From positions 62,001 to 126,000 of the forward strand of contig JAFQZK010000001.1 of the NCBI GenBank assembly GCA_017405965.1: a stretch of DNA of 64,000 nucleotides. The letters run 5' to 3'. Below the pieces are notes generated by a model. The model did no database searches. It saw only the letters and a program-made list of their open reading frames with translations, and was not told the origin of the DNA. Source of the stretch: Muribaculaceae bacterium. GTDB lineage: Bacteria; Bacteroidota; Bacteroidia; Bacteroidales; Muribaculaceae. How positions within the stretch are numbered: the first letter of the stretch is position 1; the number at the start of each line of letters is the position of its first letter. This document shows, piece after piece, positions 23,838 through 31,931 of the stretch. The translations under genes were made by a program, and so were the position numbers.

Positions 23838-26069
23838 ATGATGAAGAAATTATTATTACTTCTGTTTGCTACGGTTGTTGCATTTTATGCTACAGCCGAT
23901 GTGATGAGCCTGCCATCGACTCATCGTCATTTCAAGTCCAGCAAGATTGCCGGGCCATGTCTGTCGCAAGACCAGGTCAATGAACTATTGGCAAAACCCG
24001 ATGCCGGACCCAAGCGTGTCATCACGTCGATGCCCGAGGGCGAGTTGAGGACCTACGAGCGCACGGGTGGTCAAGGCATCTACGGCATTCAGGACGATGT
24101 TGCCCTGGATGTGCAGAGCGGCAAGATGGACATCGTGTTTGCCGAGGACAATGTGGTTTACATGAAGAACATCCTGTTCAACTCCAAAATCAACTGCGGC
24201 TCTTATTGGGTTCAAGGTGAATTGAACGACGATGGCACGACCATCACAGTGCCGATGGGACAGCCCATCTACTGGAGCGACTATTACCAGACCGAAGTGC
24301 TGCTGTGCATGGGTTCGACTGAACTCGTGTGGGTTGACGGACAGCCCGATCACATTGACTTCACGATTGACGAACGCGCCACCGAGGCCGTTTATGTCAT
24401 CGAAGGTGACCAGATAACCTTGCTGGGCACCGAGGGCTCGGAATCGCTTGAACAGGACTGGGACCGCTGGAATGCCTATGGTCTTGCCTGCTACTGGGCC
24501 GATGATTTGACGTTCGGTGATTATCTGGAATGGAACACCGTGCTCACCCGTACCGAGACTACGGTGATTCCCACTGTCATCTACAACCAGCCCGAGGGCG
24601 AGATGGTGACCTATAACCGCACGGGAATGTCGATTTTCACTGGCTACTTTGGCGTGCAGTCAACAATGATCGACGGCAAGATGAATATCGTCTATGGTAC
24701 TGACGGCAAGGTTTACATCCAGAATCCCCTGTGGTGGAACCGCAGTTACAACACCTGGGTATGGGGTGACTTTGATCCCGAGACTGGCATCATCAGTGTT
24801 CCCGTAGGTCAGTATCTGGCTTACAGTGATGAAGTCGAGTATGGCGTGCAACTGTTGTGGGGTAACAGTATCTTGTATGAGGGCGTTGACAGTCAGGGCA
24901 ATTCAGGCTATTTCTTCGAGTACTTCATCGACGAGGATGCCACCGAGATTCTTTACAAGGTTGAAGGCGACAAACTCTATCTGCTCGGTTGCGAGGGTGA
25001 CCCCAATGGCGAATTCCCCGACTATTATACTGCTACAGGTCTGTTGGGTCACTTCAGCGACGGCTCCAACTTCACATGTCTGGAGTATGTAGCACCCGGC
25101 CAACCCTATGGTTACCTGCTGAACATCGTTCCCGCTGTGCCTGCCAATCCCACCGGACTGGAATGGCATGACCTTGGTTCGACCGAGGGCAGCACCACCT
25201 TGCAATTTGTATTACCCACTACCGATGTCGATGGCAACATCCTTGAGCAGGAATTCATCAGCTACAGCATCTTTACCGATGATGACCAGATTTATACCTT
25301 TGACGCCGCTTCCTATGGCAGTCTGCATGAGGATGCCACCGAGATTCCCTACGCGTTGTGGTCCAACTATTACAACTTCACACCCACTCAGGTGAGCTTC
25401 TTCCGTACCAACCACAGCGATGATCCCATCTTCGAGCAGCGCATCGGTATCCAGGTATATTATACTGTCAATGGCATCAAGAACGCGAGCGATATCGTCT
25501 ATATCAATGCCGGCGATCTCCATCCCGCAGTTCCTGCTAATCCCGAGCCCATGTACTGGTTTGACTATGCCGAGTACGGTGACAACTACGGTTACTTCTC
25601 CTACAGCCTGCCCAATACCGACGTCGATGGCAATCCCATTGATCAGTATTACTTGAGCTTCAGTGTTTACACCGACTATGACGAGCTCTACACCTTCAAG
25701 GTTGATGACTACCCCAATGACCTGACCGAGGACCTGACCGAGATTCCTTCGTCGATCTTCTTCACCAGCTGGAACATCTCGTCCTACAGCACTTACCTCT
25801 ACTACGACGAGGCTCCGCTCTTCAACTATCGTGTCGGCATTCAGGCTCATTACACGATCGACGGCGTGAAGAATTCCAGCGAAATCGTTTATCTGGATAT
25901 CGCTCCCATGCCCGATACCAGTGTTGGTGAACTCAATGCCGGTAAGCAGGTTACTGACGTGCGTTACTTCAACCTGGCGGGACAGGAGATGGCTCAGCCC
26001 AGTGGATTGACTATTCAGGTAACCACCTATGGCGATGGCACCACCACTGCCACCAAGGTGATGAAATGA
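23838..26069 (+). CDS. Large exported protein with internal duplications and C-terminal tail
   Basis: 743 residues, signal peptide MMKKLLLLLFATVVAFYATA. Two pairs of internal repeats: A1 (about 64-235) and A2 (about 252-410), both beginning PEGE(L/M)xTYxRTG and containing xGKM(D/N)IV; B1 (about 428-560) and B2 (about 565-695), both beginning AVPANP and containing TDVDGNxxxQxxxSxS(I/V)(F/Y)TD and a VxGxKN(A/S)S(D/E)IVY end. The tail (VRYFNLAGQEMAQP..TATKVMK) resembles the end of the amidase at 44 kb and type IX sorting tails. Family and substrate unknown; surface or secreted location inferred. Confidence 0.85.
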   Translation: MMKKLLLLLFATVVAFYATADVMSLPSTHRHFKSSKIAGPCLSQDQVNELLAKPDAGPKRVITSMPEGELRTYERTGGQGIYGIQDDVALDVQSGKMDIVFAEDNVVYMKNILFNSKINCGSYWVQGELNDDGTTITVPMGQPIYWSDYYQTEVLLCMGSTELVWVDGQPDHIDFTIDERATEAVYVIEGDQITLLGTEGSESLEQDWDRWNAYGLACYWADDLTFGDYLEWNTVLTRTETTVIPTVIYNQPEGEMVTYNRTGMSIFTGYFGVQSTMIDGKMNIVYGTDGKVYIQNPLWWNRSYNTWVWGDFDPETGIISVPVGQYLAYSDEVEYGVQLLWGNSILYEGVDSQGNSGYFFEYFIDEDATEILYKVEGDKLYLLGCEGDPNGEFPDYYTATGLLGHFSDGSNFTCLEYVAPGQPYGYLLNIVPAVPANPTGLEWHDLGSTEGSTTLQFVLPTTDVDGNILEQEFISYSIFTDDDQIYTFDAASYGSLHEDATEIPYALWSNYYNFTPTQVSFFRTNHSDDPIFEQRIGIQVYYTVNGIKNASDIVYINAGDLHPAVPANPEPMYWFDYAEYGDNYGYFSYSLPNTDVDGNPIDQYYLSFSVYTDYDELYTFKVDDYPNDLTEDLTEIPSSIFFTSWNISSYSTYLYYDEAPLFNYRVGIQAHYTIDGVKNSSEIVYLDIAPMPDTSVGELNAGKQVTDVRYFNLAGQEMAQPSGLTIQVTTYGDGTTTATKVMK

Positions 26070-26117
26070 TAACAAACCTGATGATTTGATCATCTCGCTG
26101 CAATGCAGCTGACCTAT

Positions 26118-26151
26118 AGCCCGGAGGTTCCCATACCCTCCGGGCTTTTTT
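26118..26151 (+). terminator. Terminator after the 743-residue protein gene
   Basis: 10-bp stem AGCCCGGAGG / CCTCCGGGCT followed by TTTTT. Confidence 0.9.
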
Positions 26152-26216
26152 GTAATCCTCATGTTACTCAGGAAATCGGTAAATGGTTAAAATCTGCATC
26201 TGGGTAATTATATTGT

Positions 26217-26248
26217 TTTGTAAGAGTCGAAAAAATGTGTTATTTTTG
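26217..26248 (+). promoter_or_regulatory. Promoter of the redox cluster
   Basis: TTTG (26217-26220), 20 bp, TATTTTTG (26241-26248); exact consensus, 26 bp before the DUF362 gene. Confidence 0.82.
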
Positions 26249-26274
26249 CACACAAAACCAATTCTAAGACGATT

Positions 26275-27219
26275 ATGAACACAAAACATTTGATTACACT
26301 GATAACGGTCTTCATGATGACCGTTATGGCCAGAGCCCAAAGTAAGGTGTATTATACTACCGAGATTACTCCCGAATCATTGGTCAAAATCTATAAAGCG
26401 TTGGGTGTGGAGCCTACAGGCCGCGTGGCAGTGAAAATCAGCACTGGCGAGGCTGGCAACAACCATTACTTGAAGCCTACACTCATCCGCAATCTGGTGG
26501 AAGAGGTAAACGGCACCATCGTGGAGTGCTGTACGGCATACGGCGGCTCACGTCAGGACGTTTCCAAGCATTGGCAGACAATACACGAGCATGGTTTCGA
26601 TTCAATCTTTGCAGTTGACATCATGGACGAGTTCGGCCAGATGCGTATTCCCGTCAAGGACCGCTCCCACATCAAGTATGACATCGTGGGCGACCACTTG
26701 GCAGGTTACGACTGGATGATCAACCTGGCTCATTTCAAGGGGCATGCCATGGGTGGTTATGGTGGTGTGTTGAAGAATGCATCGATTGGTGTTGCAAGTA
26801 CCGCCGGCAAGGCCTATATCCACTCGGCTGGCTACACCGATGATGCAAGATTGACCTGGAGCCATACCGACGACCAGGATGGTTTCCTTGAGTCGATGGC
26901 CGCAGCGGCCCAGGCGGTACACAACTACATGGGCGGCCGTGTCATCTACATCAACGTGATGAACAACATGTCGGTGGATTGCGACTGTGACGGCTCCCCC
27001 GAATCGCCCAAACTGAAGGACATGGGCATCATGGCCAGTCTGGATCCCGTGGCACTGGATTGGGCGTGCGTCCAGATGGTGTTTAACCACAAGGGCAAGC
27101 CCGGTGACGACAACGCCCCGCTGATTGAGCGCATCAACAGCCGCCACGGCACCCACACCATCGATTGGGCTGAACACATCGGCCTCGGTTCCAAAAACTA
27201 CGTCATCATCAAGCTCTGA
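26275..27219 (+). CDS. Exported DUF362 family protein
   Basis: 314 residues. Signal peptide MNTKHLITLITVFMMTVMARAQ, then a DUF362 core: RVAVKISTGEAGNNHYLKP, AYGGSR, and the family signature HFKGHAMGGYGGVLKNASIG. The ferredoxin domain often fused to DUF362 is absent, although CDCDGSPESP contains two cysteines. Catalytic role unknown. First gene of a same-strand group with two flavodoxins and an alcohol dehydrogenase, so a redox role is inferred. Confidence 0.85.
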   Translation: MNTKHLITLITVFMMTVMARAQSKVYYTTEITPESLVKIYKALGVEPTGRVAVKISTGEAGNNHYLKPTLIRNLVEEVNGTIVECCTAYGGSRQDVSKHWQTIHEHGFDSIFAVDIMDEFGQMRIPVKDRSHIKYDIVGDHLAGYDWMINLAHFKGHAMGGYGGVLKNASIGVASTAGKAYIHSAGYTDDARLTWSHTDDQDGFLESMAAAAQAVHNYMGGRVIYINVMNNMSVDCDCDGSPESPKLKDMGIMASLDPVALDWACVQMVFNHKGKPGDDNAPLIERINSRHGTHTIDWAEHIGLGSKNYVIIKL

Positions 27220-27382
27220 TGCTTGTGGGCCGTCTTTCCGGGCAATGAAATGCATCGTGGTGAGTGTGCTGTGGGCAAAAACTGAAATATTGGTAAATAC
27301 TTCGGTGAAAAAGGTATCGGCACTTTTTGTGAACGGTCATAATTTTGCATCGTGAACTAATATTTCAATTTTAATTGCTGTC

Positions 27383-28507
27383 ATGAGAAGATTTTTATTG
27401 ATTTTAATTGCTGTGATGATTCAGTTTGCGACAGTAGCCAGCGCAAAGGGTGCCGGTGAACTTCGCACGCTTGTGGTTTATTATTCCTACAGTGGTGTTA
27501 CCCAGTCACTTGCCCAAAGCATTGCCAGTACTTGCAATGGCGAGCTCCTTGAAGTGGTGGATCATGGTAATTATCCGCGCCCCGAGAGCCAGACGACTTA
27601 CAGCTATGCCAACGAGGAGCGCCGCCAGATAGATAACGGCGTCTGGCCCCAGATCAATACCGCTGTCGAGAGTTTTGATGCCTGGGATGCTGTAATCATC
27701 TGCACCCCGTTGTGGAACGGTAAGATGGCCAATCCGATGCTCACGTTCCTGCACAATCATGCCGAGAAACTGGCTGGCAAGCAGGTCGCACTGGTTGTGA
27801 CAAGCTATAGCAGCGGCATCTCTAATGTCGTGGTGGATGCCCACAACATCCTGCCCGAGGCGACCTTTGTGGGTAATCCGCTTCACATCGATCGCAACGG
27901 CAGGACCAGCATGGCTCAAACTGCTGCAACTTGGCTGGAAACATTGGATTTTGAATTAGAAGAATCACCCACGGCCAGTAAGATGCGTGTCATTGTCGGT
28001 GACAAGGTTTTCAAGGCTTCGTTGGTCGATAATGCCACCACAGAGTATTTGGTGGATCTATTGCCCCTGACGATGACGATGAGTGAGCTCAACGGCAATG
28101 AGAAATACTACTATCTGAGCGATGTTTTGCCAAAGGATGCCACCAATCCCGGTACGATTCATGCGGGTGATATCATGCTCTACGGTAACTCATGTGTGGT
28201 TCTTTTCTATAAGACCTTCAACACCAGTTACAGCTATACGCGGATTGGTGCTATCGATGACCCCACAGGTCTGGCCGAAGCCCTCGGTTCGGGCAGTGTG
28301 GAAGTCAGGTTTGAGATGGTTGAGCCTCTTGAGGGTGATATCAATGGCGACGGTGAAGTCAACATCAGCGACGTGACCAGCCTTGTCAGTCTGATTCTGG
28401 AAGACAGTGGTGACACGTTCTATCCCTCAAATATCGACGTCAATGGTGACCGTGAGCTCAATATCAGCGACGTGACCGCTTTAATCAGTTTAATTTTGAG
28501 CCTTTAA
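27383..28507 (+). CDS. Exported flavodoxin / cyclophilin-like / dockerin fusion
   Basis: 374 residues. Signal peptide 1-21; flavodoxin domain about 27-190 with FMN phosphate loop YYSYSGVTQSLAQ and CTPLWNGKMANPMLTF; cyclophilin-like domain about 199-310 (MRVIVGDKVFKASLVDN..GDIMLYGNSCVVLFYKTF) of the type frequently fused to or encoded beside flavodoxins; type I dockerin 318-374 with two loops GDINGDGEVNISDVTSLV and DVNGDRELNISDVTALI. A -7 box TAATTTTG (27340-27347) precedes it. Only 3 bp separate it from the next flavodoxin. The dockerin implies extracytoplasmic docking of an FMN protein, which is unusual. Confidence 0.88.
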   Translation: MRRFLLILIAVMIQFATVASAKGAGELRTLVVYYSYSGVTQSLAQSIASTCNGELLEVVDHGNYPRPESQTTYSYANEERRQIDNGVWPQINTAVESFDAWDAVIICTPLWNGKMANPMLTFLHNHAEKLAGKQVALVVTSYSSGISNVVVDAHNILPEATFVGNPLHIDRNGRTSMAQTAATWLETLDFELEESPTASKMRVIVGDKVFKASLVDNATTEYLVDLLPLTMTMSELNGNEKYYYLSDVLPKDATNPGTIHAGDIMLYGNSCVVLFYKTFNTSYSYTRIGAIDDPTGLAEALGSGSVEVRFEMVEPLEGDINGDGEVNISDVTSLVSLILEDSGDTFYPSNIDVNGDRELNISDVTALISLILSL

Positions 28508-28510
28508 GCA

Positions 28511-29077
28511 ATGAAGAAAAAATCATTAATAACCGTCATCGCTGCCTTGGCACTGGCTGTCATGGCTGGCAATGCGCAAACAACAAATCAGTCTATGAGT
28601 AACAAATCAAAAACTCTGGTCGCCTATTTCAGTGCGACGGGTACTACAATGGAGGCGGCATCCAAACTGGCCAAGGTGGCCGATGCCGACTTGTTTGAGA
28701 TCGTTCCCGAGAAACTCTACACGCCTGCCGACCTCAACTGGAATGACAAGTCCAGCCGCTCGACACTCGAGATGCAGGACAAGTCGAGTCGCCCTGCAGT
28801 TGCCAGCAAAGTGGAGAACATGGCACAGTACGACACTGTGTTTGTAGGCTATCCCATCTGGTGGTATATCGCCCCGACTATCATCAACACGTTCCTTGAG
28901 CAGTACGACTTCACGGGCAAAACGGTGATTCCGTTCTTCACCTCGGGTGGCAGCGGTGCAGGCGAGACGATGAAGTACCTTCGCCCCTCGGCACCTGGAG
29001 CCAACTGGGTTGACCCCAAGAACCTCAACTATATGAGCGAGAACGAGATGAAAACCTGGATTAATTCCCTTAAATAA
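28511..29077 (+). CDS. Exported flavodoxin
   Basis: 188 residues. Signal peptide (ITVIAALALAVMAGNAQ), then flavodoxin: LVAYFSATGTTMEAASKLA (phosphate loop), VFVGYPIWWYIAPTI and PFFTSGGSGAGE. Same family as the Bacteroides exported flavodoxins. 3 bp after the fusion gene and 9 bp before the dehydrogenase, so one transcript. Confidence 0.9.
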   Translation: MKKKSLITVIAALALAVMAGNAQTTNQSMSNKSKTLVAYFSATGTTMEAASKLAKVADADLFEIVPEKLYTPADLNWNDKSSRSTLEMQDKSSRPAVASKVENMAQYDTVFVGYPIWWYIAPTIINTFLEQYDFTGKTVIPFFTSGGSGAGETMKYLRPSAPGANWVDPKNLNYMSENEMKTWINSLK

Positions 29078-29086
29078 CCAAATTCA

Positions 29087-30259
29087 ATGAACAGCTTTAT
29101 CTACAACATTCCTGTAAAGGTCTATTTCGGAGAGAATCAGTTGCAGCACCTCAACGAGGAGCTTGCAAAGTACGGCAAACGCGTCCTGCTCACCTACGGC
29201 GGCGGGTCCATCAAGCGCACGGGTCTCTATGACGCCGTTGTGGCCGAGGTGAAAAAAGCCGGCATGGAACTGTTTGAACTCTCAGGCATTGAACCCAATC
29301 CCCGCATCGACAGCGTGCGCCGTGGTGCTCAGATGTGCAAGGAGCATGGCATCGATGTGCTGCTTGCCGTGGGTGGCGGCTCGACCATCGACGCCACCAA
29401 GTTCATGGCCGCCGGTGCCAAGGTGGACCATGACCCGTGGGATTTCTTCAACGAGAAATGGGCGCCCATCAAGGAGGCTCTGCCCATCATCAGTGTGCTG
29501 ACCTTATCGGCAACCGGAAGTGAGATGGATGCTGGTGGCGTCATCAGCAACCCCGAGACCAACGACAAGATTGGTCGTGTCGAGCATCCGACGTTGCTGC
29601 CCAAGGTTTCCTTCCTTGATCCTACCGTGACCTATACCGTGAGCCCTTATCAGACAGCTTGCGGTGCTGCCGATATGCTCTCGCACATCTTCGAAGTCTA
29701 TTTCAATGTGAATCAGGATCTGTATATGCTCGACTGCTTCATGGAGGGCTTGATGAAGACCATCATTAAGTATGCCCCCATCGCCATGAAGGAACCCGAG
29801 AACTACGAGGCACGCGCCAACCTGATGTGGACATCGTCATGGGCCATCAACGGCTTTGTTGACGGCGGCAAGCGCCAGGCATGGAGTTGCCACCCGATGG
29901 AGCATGAGGTGTCGGCCTATTATGACATTACCCACGGTTTGGGACTTGCCATCATCACGCCGCGCTGGATGGAATACTGCTTGAACGAGAAGACTGTACA
30001 CAAGTATGTGCAATATGGCGTGAACGTCTTCGGCATCGGCCCCAATCAGCCTGCTATGGACATCGCTCGTGAGGCCATTGAGAGGACCAAGGAGTTCCTC
30101 TTCGGCACATTGGGCCTGACCAGTACTTTCACGGCGTTGGGCATCGGCGATGATCACATTCCTACAATGGCCCGCAAGTCCTGCGGCGGTGATGTGTTAC
30201 CCGGTTTCATTCCCTTGAACCAGCAGGATATTGAAATTATCTTCCGCAACTGCCTGTAA
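29087..30259 (+). CDS. Iron-containing alcohol dehydrogenase (YqhD/BDH-like)
   Basis: 390 residues, type III alcohol dehydrogenase: nucleotide motif GGGSIKRTGLYD, AVGGGSTIDATKF, SATGSEMDAGGVISN, and metal ligands in DMLSHIFEVYF, HPMEHEVSAYYDITHGLGLA. The closest recognised type is NADPH-dependent butanol/aldehyde dehydrogenase YqhD. No signal peptide, so cytoplasmic, in contrast to the exported proteins cotranscribed upstream. Probably reduces aldehydes. Confidence 0.92.
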   Translation: MNSFIYNIPVKVYFGENQLQHLNEELAKYGKRVLLTYGGGSIKRTGLYDAVVAEVKKAGMELFELSGIEPNPRIDSVRRGAQMCKEHGIDVLLAVGGGSTIDATKFMAAGAKVDHDPWDFFNEKWAPIKEALPIISVLTLSATGSEMDAGGVISNPETNDKIGRVEHPTLLPKVSFLDPTVTYTVSPYQTACGAADMLSHIFEVYFNVNQDLYMLDCFMEGLMKTIIKYAPIAMKEPENYEARANLMWTSSWAINGFVDGGKRQAWSCHPMEHEVSAYYDITHGLGLAIITPRWMEYCLNEKTVHKYVQYGVNVFGIGPNQPAMDIAREAIERTKEFLFGTLGLTSTFTALGIGDDHIPTMARKSCGGDVLPGFIPLNQQDIEIIFRNCL

Positions 30260-30362
30260 ACGGTTATTGTCATCACTATCAAGCTGTTTCTTGCTTGATT
30301 TAATGCACATAAACACGTTTTTATAGAATTTAACAGTAATTTCATTGATTTTTTCGATAAAA

Positions 30363-30394
30363 TTTGTTGTTTTCCACAAAATGATATAACTTTG
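30363..30394 (+). promoter_or_regulatory. Promoter in the gap before the serine hydrolase
   Basis: TTTG (30363-30366), 20 bp, TAACTTTG (30387-30394); exact consensus with no protein gene directly after it. Drives the candidate RNA at 30400-30572. Confidence 0.75.
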
Positions 30395-30399
30395 CAGAA

Positions 30400-30572
30400 T
30401 CAAAAGAAGGGGTGATGTATGACTGTGTGCTTGCACTCAGTTATATGAGGAATATTTCCGGCTTTCACATCAATTCTATTCAAGTTAAAAGTTAATAAAT
30501 TTGGAGAAATGTTATTTGCAGGGGGTTCGTTACGCGGGAGCGCAGCGAACCTTTGTTTTATAACCACCCCTT
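30400..30572 (+). ncRNA. Candidate structured RNA or leader
   Basis: Occupies the gene-free 30260-30644 gap. Starts just after a consensus promoter. AAGGGGTG (30407-30414) is exactly complementary to CACCCCTT (30565-30572) and would close the whole structure; inside are a hairpin ACTGTGTGC / GCACTCAGT (30422-30441) and a terminator-like hairpin GGTTCG / CGAACC (30524-30551) followed by TTTGTTTT. A nine-codon ORF (ATG at 30418) overlaps the first hairpin. Could be an independent small RNA, or a leader or attenuator of the serine hydrolase; it matches no RNA family I can name. Confidence 0.45.
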
Positions 30573-30644
30573 GATTTGCAGCTATTAACTGAAAACTGCA
30601 GACCCGCAACTGTCAACTGAGAAAAAAGTACTATATTTGCCCCC

Positions 30645-31760
30645 ATGATGAAGAAAGCTTTAGTAATGATTGTGGCGTTGATGGCATTGGCCACCGCCAC
30701 CCAAGCACAGAATATGAGTAAAGAAGAGACTGCACGTCGCATCGACAAGGTGTTCAGCGCTGTGTACAACAATCCGCTTGAGCCGGGTGCCGCTGTACTG
30801 ATCATGCAAGGCAACGACACGCTCTATAGCCGTTGCTTCGGGGTGGCCGACATGGAGACCAAGGCGCCTGTTACCTTGGCGACCAACTTCTGCATCGCTT
30901 CGGTGTCCAAGCAGTTCTCGGCAGTAGCGTTGCTGCAGTTGGCCGAGAAGGGGATGTTGTCGCTCAACGATCCGTTGTCGAAGTTTTTCCCCGAGTTCGA
31001 GGCTCCCTTTTTCAACGACATCACCTTGCACCACATCATGAGTCACACCTCGGGCATCCCCGATGCTCGTCCCCGCAGCGACCGCAACTTTGTCCTCTAC
31101 AGTAACGATGTGACTTCGGTGCAGTATATGCGCACGCTCGACCACTTGAATTTTGAGCCGGGCACCCAGTATGAGTACATCAATCCGACTTTCCAGCTGA
31201 TTTACCAGGTTGTGGAACGCACAACTGGCGTTTCCTTCGAGGACTACATGAACAGGAGTGTCTTTGGCCCGGCCGACATGCAGACCTGCTGCTACTTTGA
31301 ACCTGACCGCGATATACCCCAAATGGCACATGGTTACCAGCGCGACGAGCAGGGTGTTTGGAAGGAATATGACTACGGCGAGGAGAGTTTCTTCGGCACT
31401 AAGGCTGACGGCGCCCTCTATTGCTCAATCAACGACTTCATGCAATGGGAACATGCGCTTCGCGATAACCGCGTGTGGACCGCCGCCAGCAAGCGCTTAG
31501 CTTATCTGCCCTGGATCCAGATTCCCGCCGATGCCGAGTATGGCTACCAACCTTACACGGGCTATGGCTACGGCTTCTTCGTTCAGGACATCCCTGGTCA
31601 ACCCACCCACATCTATCACTTGGGCGACAACGGTGGTTTTACCATCTATGCTGGCAAGATTCCCGAGCGTGACCTGAACTTCCTCTTCTTCTCGACACGC
31701 CCCGACATCGACCGCCTCAAGATGGTCAACCAGGTTTACAGCATCCTGGGATTCCAATAA
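30645..31760 (+). CDS. Exported serine hydrolase (class C beta-lactamase fold)
   Basis: 371 residues, signal peptide (ALVMIVALMALATATQA). Motifs of the beta-lactamase/DD-peptidase group: SVSK at 86-89 (S-x-x-K), YIN (Y-x-N) in QYEYINPTF, and HLGDNGG as the third motif. Periplasmic peptidase or esterase, substrate unknown; true beta-lactamase activity is not implied. A -7 box TATATTTG (30632-30639) ends 5 nt before the ATG, so initiation there would give a leaderless mRNA; the promoter at 30363 could supply a leadered one. Confidence 0.88.
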   Translation: MMKKALVMIVALMALATATQAQNMSKEETARRIDKVFSAVYNNPLEPGAAVLIMQGNDTLYSRCFGVADMETKAPVTLATNFCIASVSKQFSAVALLQLAEKGMLSLNDPLSKFFPEFEAPFFNDITLHHIMSHTSGIPDARPRSDRNFVLYSNDVTSVQYMRTLDHLNFEPGTQYEYINPTFQLIYQVVERTTGVSFEDYMNRSVFGPADMQTCCYFEPDRDIPQMAHGYQRDEQGVWKEYDYGEESFFGTKADGALYCSINDFMQWEHALRDNRVWTAASKRLAYLPWIQIPADAEYGYQPYTGYGYGFFVQDIPGQPTHIYHLGDNGGFTIYAGKIPERDLNFLFFSTRPDIDRLKMVNQVYSILGFQ

Positions 31761-31793
31761 ATAAAAACAACCAGAATAGCAATTAGAACAAAA

Positions 31794-31837
31794 AACACAA
31801 GAAACACAAAGATCAATGATTTGTGTTTCTTGTTGTT
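31794..31837. terminator. Bidirectional terminator
   Basis: Long arms ACAAGAAACACAAA and TTTGTGTTTCTTGT around a 9-nt loop with T-rich tails on both strands; shared by the convergent serine hydrolase and GH3 genes. Confidence 0.85.
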
Positions 31838-31931
31838 ATATGAGTTAATATGTTGGTCTGATTGACTATCGTTCTGTCATTTTCAGCGCGGTAGAGATTA
31901 CAATCTGCGCAATGACGTCTTAACCTGATGG

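Noticed and set aside
30645-31760. Antibiotic-resistance beta-lactamase
   Set aside because: The fold and SVSK/YIN/HxG motifs are shared by many peptidases and esterases; nothing specific to beta-lactam hydrolysis is visible.
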